Positions 21,060 to 26,043 of a DNA stretch of 26,043 bases are shown here, one piece after another; position 1 is the stretch's first letter, and every line of letters starts with the position of its first letter. Location: positions 1-26,043 of the forward strand of contig PBFR01000027.1 in NCBI GenBank assembly GCA_002718735.1. The letters run 5' to 3'. Source of the DNA: Halobacteriovoraceae bacterium (GTDB lineage Bacteria > Bdellovibrionota > Bacteriovoracia > Bacteriovoracales > Bacteriovoracaceae). Below the pieces are notes generated by a model, which did no database searches, was not told the origin of the DNA, and worked only from the letters and a program-made list of their open reading frames with translations. The position numbers and the translations under genes were made by a program.

Positions 21060-21981
21060 AAATGCTTTAATTCTAGCCGCAGGAGCAGGGACAAGGATGG
21101 GCGAAATCGGAAAGGTTTTGCCAAAAGTTTTGTGGCCTGTATTTGAGTGCAGCTTGTTGGAGCTTGAAGTACTTTATGCTCAGAGCCTTGGTGTGAAAAA
21201 TATTTTTATAAATTCCCACTATTATACTAAAGAGATTCTTGAGCACGTAAAAGAAAATCCAACGTTTAAAAATGTTACCATTCTATTAGAAAAAGAACCG
21301 ATAGATATTGGTGGTGCAGTTCACAATCTTGCACGAAAGTTGAACTACTCCGGAGAGCTTCTAATTTTAAATAGTGATCAGTTCATTTTTATCAATGAAA
21401 AGATATGGAATGAAGCTCTTAATCAGTTTAGAAGTAATGACTGCCTTTTATTTAGTTATGAAGTGAATTCGGATGAATTATACAATGCCTTGGATGTCGG
21501 TGATGGGCTGTTGAAAGGAGTTATAAAAAACTCCAATATTGAGCGAAACAAAACCATAAAAACATACACAGGCATGTCGCTTGTAAGACTTGAATCCTTG
21601 TCGCCTTCAACAGGTAAAAGTTCTTTTTTTGAATCTGTCGCAAATTTTACAAACAAGAAGGTCGGTGTCATTGGAATCAAAGATTCTGAGTATTGGGACT
21701 TTGGTACGTTGGACAGGTATTGGAAAAGTTGTTTTTCCATTTTGGAAAGAATTGCCTTGAAAAAACACGATCGTTTTATTGACTTCCTACTAAGAGAAAA
21801 TGCTCTAGACAGAAGTAAGGTCAATGAAAATTGCTATAACGCTAATGAAAGCGAGAATGTTATTAATCTATCGAAAAAGGCCATGACAAAGGTGAAAAAT
21901 AAAATTCTTCTAAGTGATGGAGTGAGTCCAGATAATTCAAAAAAATCGATTGTATTCAATAATATTGTTGTAGAGCTTTAG
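21049..21981 (+). CDS. murU: MurNAc-1-phosphate uridylyltransferase-like NTP transferase
   Basis: A 310-aa nucleotidyltransferase. In the recycling pathway MurU converts MurNAc-1-P and UTP to UDP-MurNAc. Seen: LILAAGAGTRMG (7-18) with PKVLWPV (25-31), the pyrophosphorylase signature; the metal-binding Asp of LILNSDQF (D110); IDIGGAVHNL (86-95), matching the ETGG-like segment; and the late YWDFGTLDRYWKS, typical of NDP-sugar transferases. It is about 80 residues longer than characterised MurU. The extra C terminus (~235-310, ending LLSDGVSP..SIVFNNIVVEL) may be a short left-handed beta-helix remnant. It overlaps amgK by 11 bases, so translation is coupled. Its stop overlaps that of the convergent ferredoxin gene. 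The sugar specificity is inferred from the amgK partner. Confidence 0.8.
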   Translation: MIVENALILAAGAGTRMGEIGKVLPKVLWPVFECSLLELEVLYAQSLGVKNIFINSHYYTKEILEHVKENPTFKNVTILLEKEPIDIGGAVHNLARKLNYSGELLILNSDQFIFINEKIWNEALNQFRSNDCLLFSYEVNSDELYNALDVGDGLLKGVIKNSNIERNKTIKTYTGMSLVRLESLSPSTGKSSFFESVANFTNKKVGVIGIKDSEYWDFGTLDRYWKSCFSILERIALKKHDRFIDFLLRENALDRSKVNENCYNANESENVINLSKKAMTKVKNKILLSDGVSPDNSKKSIVFNNIVVEL

Positions 21982-22160
21982 TCATTTTTTTGTCGTATGC
22001 ACTCTGCTGGGCATACTTCAATACAAAGATGGCAGTTGGTACAACTCCAGTTGTCGATGGCATACTCTGTTCCATCGGTGATAATTGCGTTCTCTGGACA
22101 AACCAACCGGCAAGAATCGCATGATACACATGTGTTGTTTATTTCAAGTTTTTTTATCAT
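21978..22160 (-). CDS. 2[4Fe-4S] ferredoxin
   Basis: A 60-aa cytoplasmic ferredoxin with two complete cluster motifs: CVSCDSCRLVCPENAI and CTNCHLCIEVCPAECI (C-x2-C-x2-C-x3-CP twice). Each motif supplies three ligands to one cluster and the fourth to the other. The start ATG 22160 gives the normal size; a longer reading from 22307 overlaps the divergent gene and adds 49 unlikely residues. There is no good Shine-Dalgarno. Only 24 bases separate it from the divergent plus-strand gene, so the promoters must overlap. Redox partners are unknown; Fe-S enzymes such as LipA need low-potential electrons, but no direct link is shown. Confidence 0.93.
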   Translation of the reverse strand: MIKKLEINNTCVSCDSCRLVCPENAIITDGTEYAIDNWSCTNCHLCIEVCPAECIRQKND

Positions 22161-22184
22161 AATAGTTTCAAGGTAAATTATACT

Positions 22185-22913
22185 ATGAAATTGAAAATTT
22201 TCTATAGAAGCACAACAATGTGGAATATTGTACTCTTTATTCTTTTGAGCTTCTTTTTTATTTACTTGCAGGAAGGCTTGCTCCAGGCAAAAACTGTTTT
22301 TGATCAAGCCTTTCTAAAAGAGAGTCTAACTCGTTTCTGGAGCTTTAATCTGCTTCTACTAGTTTGTGGTATTATGGTTTTTAGATTAAAGCACGCTTCT
22401 ATCTTCTTATTTGCCTGTGTGGTTGCTGCGGCAAGTGCTATTACTATATTTAATTTATCAGAAAATTTTTCAAAACTAATTACGATCTCTTTATTCTTAT
22501 ACCTGATAACAAGTTATTACTTCTATCAATTTCTTAGAATAGAGATAAATGAGGCCTACTACAATCCTGGCTTTAACAATGATGATTTGTTTGAGCCTAT
22601 GCTTTCAAAGCTTAATTGCGAAATTAAAGATTTGGATAGCGGTAGTGTATATAAGGCAAGGCTGACAAATTGGAATCCAAATGGGTGTTTCACCTACTTG
22701 GAGGATGCCTCGGAAAACTTGAATTTAAAAAATGTGCAAATAACTACTTCTCTTTCAGACACAGACTTTAATTCCCAGGCCGTTTTGGCCTGCAGAACCA
22801 ACGATAAACGTGGTTTTGGTTTTAGAGTGCCTAGTACAAAAGAGGACTTTGGTTGGCGCGATTATTACTCAATCCTTGAACAGATGGGATACAATGTGGA
22901 GCTTTTAAGATGA
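22185..22913 (+). CDS. Four-TM membrane protein with C-terminal PilZ-like domain
   Basis: A 242-aa protein with TM helices at about 13-29, 51-66, 70-88 and 97-116. The cytoplasmic part (130-242) has the spacing of a diverged PilZ domain: ARLTNWNPNGCFTYLED (the [DN]-x-[ST]-x-x-G-like turn, here NPNGC), then VQITTSLSDTDFNSQAVLACRTNDKRGFGFRVPS (late strands ending in the G-[IF]-x-F-like motif). The N-terminal RxxxR that binds cyclic di-GMP is not visible, so nucleotide binding is doubtful. The ribosome site is AAGG, somewhat distant; an internal ATG at residue 12 is possible. The stop overlaps the next ATG (ATGA at 22910). Membrane location is certain; the PilZ call is moderate. Confidence 0.6.
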   Translation: MKLKIFYRSTTMWNIVLFILLSFFFIYLQEGLLQAKTVFDQAFLKESLTRFWSFNLLLLVCGIMVFRLKHASIFLFACVVAAASAITIFNLSENFSKLITISLFLYLITSYYFYQFLRIEINEAYYNPGFNNDDLFEPMLSKLNCEIKDLDSGSVYKARLTNWNPNGCFTYLEDASENLNLKNVQITTSLSDTDFNSQAVLACRTNDKRGFGFRVPSTKEDFGWRDYYSILEQMGYNVELLR

Positions 22914-23359
22914 ATAGAATTATTGGACTTTGCTTTTTTATTATGTTTATTTCCTGCTCACCTTCTCCTAAGACTCCAGAAGGTTTGTTGAAAATGGTTA
23001 TTAAAGATGTGGCCTCAAAGGAGTTGGAAAAATCTTATTTCTTAAAACACACTACAGGTGAATTGCGGGAAGCTATTGATTCGATGAGTGAAGAGGAAGT
23101 TGCAAAGAGTGACCTACTAAAATCGATTAGTGGGACAAGAACGAAAATCTTGAATGAAACGTGCCAGGGTAATTCCTGTTCAATCACCTACATCGTTTCC
23201 TATAAGAGTTCCAAGCAGCCAAAGGTTAGCTTTTCAACAGAAACCAAAAAAATAGCACAGTTTGAAAAAATGGAAGATGGATGGAAGATCTCTAAAATCA
23301 CCCACTTAAAGACTTTTCATGAAGCAAATGAGCCAATCAACGCTTTAGAGGAAAACTAA
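22910..23359 (+). CDS. Putative lipoprotein, DUF4878-like
   Basis: A 149-aa lipoprotein: signal MNRIIGLCFFIMFISC with lipobox FISC, Cys16. The mature domain (TPEGLLKMVIKDVASKELEKSYFLKHTTGELREAI..CSITYIVSYKS..IAQFEKMEDGWKISKI) has a helical front and a curved sheet ending in the DGWKI strand typical of small NTF2-like/DUF4878 lipoproteins. A Cys pair (C83 and C88, ETCQGNSCSI) could form a disulfide. It overlaps the upstream PilZ-like gene by 4 bases (ATGA), with GGAG at 8 bases, so the two are co-translated. Function unknown. Confidence 0.72.
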   Translation: MNRIIGLCFFIMFISCSPSPKTPEGLLKMVIKDVASKELEKSYFLKHTTGELREAIDSMSEEEVAKSDLLKSISGTRTKILNETCQGNSCSITYIVSYKSSKQPKVSFSTETKKIAQFEKMEDGWKISKITHLKTFHEANEPINALEEN

Positions 23360-23391
23360 ACTTTTCTGAGAAAATTCCCGATAAGTCCATC

Positions 23392-23778
23392 ATGGATAAA
23401 GGAAAAGACTATATTTCTCAGATGGTTCAAGAGACCTTTGAAGGAATCTCTGACAATGTGCTTGAGTTTAGAGCTCCATCAAACCAAATGGAGCTAAATT
23501 TCAATACTTTAGAAGTAAAATTGTCAAAAGAGCGTGGGTGCTTGGCGATTCATTTTAAAGGTGAACTCCTTGAAATTCCAGTGACTTGGGGACCATTTAA
23601 AGCTTTTGACATTCACCGAGCGGAGGTTGATCTAAGAATCACCAGAGATGACCCATCAAAGCTTCTTTTTGTCCTATCCAACCTCTTTGATCAGGAAATC
23701 AACAATATCCACATTTTTGGGCCTCAAGATGACCTGAGGCTTGCTTATGAAGTTTCACCATCTGTAGCCGCCGCATAA
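23392..23778 (+). CDS. Conserved-looking protein of unknown function
   Basis: A 128-aa cytoplasmic protein with no signal or TM. It is alpha/beta: a helix (KDYISQMVQETFEGI), then strands (MELNFNTLEVKLSK, GCLAIHFKGELLEIPVTWGPF), a middle (RAEVDLRITRDDPSKLLFVLSNLF) and a closing strand (NNIHIFGPQDDLRLAYEV), ending in a short Ala tail. ATG 23392 lacks a clear Shine-Dalgarno. It lies 32 bases after the lipoprotein gene and 29 bases before lipA, so it is probably in the same transcript. No family recognised. Codon use and regular structure support a real gene. Confidence 0.65.
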   Translation: MDKGKDYISQMVQETFEGISDNVLEFRAPSNQMELNFNTLEVKLSKERGCLAIHFKGELLEIPVTWGPFKAFDIHRAEVDLRITRDDPSKLLFVLSNLFDQEINNIHIFGPQDDLRLAYEVSPSVAAA

Positions 23779-23807
23779 GCTAGAAGCCTTTTATATCGCA
23801 AAAAAAA

Positions 23808-24755
23808 ATGATAGATAGCGGTATGGAAAAAACAATCTTTAAAAAATACGGAAAGAAAAATTTAACCGGAAAGCCTAGGTATCTAAAAGCAAGAATACCT
23901 AAAGGTGATAATTATAGAGATGTTAAAAAGTCCCTACGTGAGCGCAACCTCTTTACTGTTTGCGAAGAGGCAATGTGTCCTAACCTGGGTGAGTGCTGGG
24001 ATGCAAAAACCGCCACAATGATGGTACTCGGGGACACCTGCACAAGAGCTTGCAAGTTTTGCAATGTTAAAACTGGAAACCCTAAGGGTGTCGTTGACAA
24101 GGATGAACCTCGCAAGGCATCCGAGATGGTAAGCATGATGGGACTAAAGTATCTCGTGATTACAAGCGTTGACAGAGACGACCTAGATGACCTGGGAGCC
24201 GGACAGTTTGCAAAAATTGTCGAAAGAGTGAATACAGATCATCCTGAAGTGAAGGTTGAAGTTTTGATTCCAGACTTCAACGCAATCCCAGAGCATATGG
24301 ATACACTGGCCAAGTCGAACCCATTTGTTATTGCACAAAACCTTGAAACGGTTAGGCGACTTACCCACCCTGTTAGAGATAGAAGGGCCGGGTATGACCA
24401 GACTCTTAAAGCATTGGCCTATTATAAGGAAGTACACCCTCACATTCATACCAAGAGCTCGCTAATGGTTGGACTTGGTGAAACGAAAGAAGAACTAGTT
24501 GAGGCCATGACCGATCTTAAAAAGGCAGGAGTTAATATAATAACTTTTGGACAATATTTGCGACCAACTCTCGCTCATCTTGAAGTTCAAAAATATTATG
24601 AGCTCGAAGAGTTTGATCATTTAAAAAAGATTGCATATGACATTGGCTTTGACTTTGTTGCCTCTGGCCCAATGGTAAGAAGCTCGTATAAAGCTGCTGA
24701 TTATCTGGATTTTTTAAACCAAAAAGAGGGCAAGGAAAGAAATTGGAAAAAGTAG
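23808..24755 (+). CDS. lipA: Lipoyl synthase
   Basis: A radical-SAM enzyme that inserts two sulfurs into protein-bound octanoyl groups, giving lipoyl cofactors. It has 315 aa, a normal length. The auxiliary cluster ligands are C52, C57 and C63 (VCEEAMCPNLGECW), the radical SAM ligands C78, C82 and C85 (CTRACKFCNV), and the RSSYKA serine near the C terminus, which ligates the auxiliary cluster, is present. Also seen: YLVITSVDRDDLDDLGAGQFA and LMVGLGETKEEL. The start is ATG 23808 or 23823; neither has a strong ribosome site. lipB overlaps its end by 13 bases, so the two steps are coupled. Confidence 0.98.
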   Translation: MIDSGMEKTIFKKYGKKNLTGKPRYLKARIPKGDNYRDVKKSLRERNLFTVCEEAMCPNLGECWDAKTATMMVLGDTCTRACKFCNVKTGNPKGVVDKDEPRKASEMVSMMGLKYLVITSVDRDDLDDLGAGQFAKIVERVNTDHPEVKVEVLIPDFNAIPEHMDTLAKSNPFVIAQNLETVRRLTHPVRDRRAGYDQTLKALAYYKEVHPHIHTKSSLMVGLGETKEELVEAMTDLKKAGVNIITFGQYLRPTLAHLEVQKYYELEEFDHLKKIAYDIGFDFVASGPMVRSSYKAADYLDFLNQKEGKERNWKK

Positions 24756-25450
24756 TTGGTGAGCCTTTCTTTGAACTTAATCCGCCAGAGGATGCCACAG
24801 TTGAAATCAATGGCAATACCTTATATGTCACAAAATGGAATTGGGAATATAAGGACTGTGAAAAATTTCAGCTCGATGCCAATGAATTTGTAAGAAAAAA
24901 TAAACACCTTAAAATCTATATTTTTTGTAGTCATCCTCATGTTTTCACTTTAGGGCGTGGGAATGAGAGGGGTGATGACTCTTTGGTTGAATTTGACCCG
25001 GGTATTTCTGCAAGGCTAAAATATTCAGTTGAAAAGATTCATAGAGGTGGAGGTGTCACCTTTCATTATCCTGGGCAGTGGATCTTCTATCCCATTGTTG
25101 CAATAACTCCATCTTACAGTCTCGATGATCATATGTGTTGGATTCTTAAAAAAGTTGCAGCAGTGCTAAGAGAAGACTTTAAAATTGAAAACGTCATGAC
25201 TGCTAAAAAACTTATGGGTGTTTGGAAAGACAGAAAGAAACTTGCTTCCATTGGTGTTGGGGTGAAAAGATTTGTTACTCTTCATGGGCTTGCACTTAAT
25301 TTGAATAGAGATGAAGAGATGTTTGAAGAGTTAAAAAAGATAAATCCTTGTGGGATGGACTATCAAACATATATCTCGGTCGATCAGTTCTTGAGTGAAA
25401 AGGATCTTCTAGGAAGTTTTAATAAGCACTTTCTTAAAAAGCTAGATTAG
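24743..25450 (+). CDS. lipB: Lipoyl(octanoyl) transferase
   Basis: A 235-aa cytoplasmic enzyme that moves octanoyl from acyl-ACP to lipoyl domains, the step before LipA. Seen: HPHVFTLGRGNERGD (65-78), RGGGVTFHYPGQWIFYPI (101-118), the catalytic lysine K166 in KLASIGVGVKRFVTLHGLALN, and the catalytic cysteine C203 in INPCGM. The pair spacing matches the LipB Lys/Cys dyad. The start is TTG at 24743, inside the end of lipA, with AAGGAAAG upstream; no ATG fits. It ends 8 bases before the convergent small exported protein gene. Confidence 0.96.
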   Translation: MEKVVGEPFFELNPPEDATVEINGNTLYVTKWNWEYKDCEKFQLDANEFVRKNKHLKIYIFCSHPHVFTLGRGNERGDDSLVEFDPGISARLKYSVEKIHRGGGVTFHYPGQWIFYPIVAITPSYSLDDHMCWILKKVAAVLREDFKIENVMTAKKLMGVWKDRKKLASIGVGVKRFVTLHGLALNLNRDEEMFEELKKINPCGMDYQTYISVDQFLSEKDLLGSFNKHFLKKLD

Positions 25451-25458
25451 GAGCTGGC

Positions 25459-25842
25459 CTATTGGCATTTCCCCAGGGTCTTTTTTAATCTTTTTAGCTC
25501 TCGCTCAAGATTTTCCTGAGCATCGGAGTTTACTTGATACTTTGCAATCTTTTCTCTGCCTTTATCATATAAGGTGAGTGTAAACAGACCAAAATTAGTC
25601 AAACCATCTTTGTATCTATGTTTGGCATCACCTGTTAGAATGCTGGTCTGTTTAGTTCCATCATACTCACGAAGAGTTACCTCCGCCTTACAAACACCTT
25701 TCATTTTCTGGTCCTGTTTAATGGCTTTGGCCTCGCAATCACGGATAGCGACTTCCTCATAGCACCTAATGTTAGAGTAATCTGCCGCATATCCAGTAAA
25801 GGATGTCGCCAATAGGGCATTCATAAGTAAAAAACTTTTCAT
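25459..25842 (-). CDS. Small exported four-cysteine protein
   Basis: A 127-aa protein of unknown function. The signal MKSFLLMNALLATSFTGYAA (cut near YAA-D) leads to a mature domain with four cysteines (C27, C36, C51, C126), strands (GVCKAEVTLREYDGTK, GLTNFGLFTLTLYD) and a long terminal charged helix (DAQENLERELKRLKKTLGKC). I chose ATG 25840-25842, which follows GGAGAACGAAT; the longer reading from 25896 adds 18 charged residues before the signal. It is convergent with lipB, 8 bases apart. It resembles the small exported proteins at 6634 and 9525 in size and cysteine content, without clear sequence similarity. Confidence 0.75.
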   Translation of the reverse strand: MKSFLLMNALLATSFTGYAADYSNIRCYEEVAIRDCEAKAIKQDQKMKGVCKAEVTLREYDGTKQTSILTGDAKHRYKDGLTNFGLFTLTLYDKGREKIAKYQVNSDAQENLERELKRLKKTLGKCQ

Positions 25843-26018
25843 ATTCGTTCTCCAGTCTTTTAGCTTGTTCATAGTCATTTTGGCATAAAACTTCACTGTG
25901 TAAGAGTATTTAAAAATCTTTACATGGGGGTGTCAGGCTTCTAGACACTTTTAATGTAAGCGCCCCAAATGTTGTGCAGATTTTATGTTTTAAGATTGAG
26001 CTATTATTTGGCCGAGAT

Positions 26019-26043
26019 ATGGCAAGTTTTCGTGTCGATTGTG
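26019..26043 (+). CDS. Possible start of a gene cut by the window end
   Basis: ATG at 26019 opens a frame reading MASFRVDC to the window end. There is no clear Shine-Dalgarno (GAGAT only). Eight codons are too few to identify or confirm a gene. Confidence 0.25.

Noticed and set aside
25930..25952. GTGTC/GACAC hairpin followed by TTTT as a terminator
   Set aside because: Only a 5-bp stem with a 9-base loop and no plus-strand gene ending nearby; probably chance.

Overview
The window is AT-rich, densely coded chromosomal DNA with no tRNA, rRNA, CRISPR array or insertion sequence that I can see. Many proteins carry Sec or lipoprotein signals. There is a TIGR02147-type regulator, a PATAN/DUF4388-like protein, complete lipA-lipB and etfB-etfA pairs, and many small secreted proteins with no recognisable family. 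Together these suggest a low-GC member of Bdellovibrionota, most likely Bacteriovoracales (Bacteriovorax/Halobacteriovorax-like). This placement is inferred from gene content and base composition, not from a search. Several genes start with TTG or GTG behind good Shine-Dalgarno sequences, and start choices below take this into account.

Layout. 1-1358: the 3' part of ychF, then a secreted M48 metalloprotease whose only well-placed start is ATC. 1365-4090 (minus): a periplasmic Slt-type lytic transglycosylase and a two-TM HAMP protein without an effector domain. 4199-6092 (plus): a translationally coupled trio of Mrp/ApbC P-loop ATPase, a PATAN-like plus winged-helix protein, and a small ribbon-helix-helix protein, closed by a terminator. 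6272-11066: an accessory-looking stretch of small exported proteins in both orientations, including one with an internal duplication and several with paired cysteines, around a TIGR02147 regulator, with two long intergenic regions. 11070-13004: a dolichol/phytol-kinase-like membrane protein, a lipoprotein and a DUF374 acyltransferase.

13042-17646 (minus): a run of outer-membrane barrel protein, LptM-like mini-lipoprotein, folK, acyl-CoA dehydrogenase, etfB and etfA, ending in a strong terminator. The dehydrogenase passes electrons to EtfAB, so this is a beta-oxidation electron-transfer unit with a folate gene in front. 17769-21981 (plus): a deoxynucleoside kinase, a LysM lipoprotein with its own extended -10 promoter and terminator, a lipoprotein that looks like a catalytically dead M48 protease, and an amgK-murU pair for salvage of N-acetylmuramate. 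21978-22160 (minus): a 2[4Fe-4S] ferredoxin. 22185-25450 (plus): a membrane PilZ-like protein, a lipoprotein, an unknown protein, then lipA and lipB for lipoate synthesis. 25459-25842 (minus): another small exported cysteine-containing protein. A possible new gene starts at 26019.

Themes: envelope and peptidoglycan turnover (Slt, LysM, AmgK-MurU, M48 proteins, barrel plus LptM-like) and Fe-S/lipoate/fatty-acid metabolism (Mrp, ferredoxin, LipA-LipB, Etf-ACAD). Both fit a predatory or scavenging lifestyle that digests and recycles other cells, but that lifestyle is an inference.
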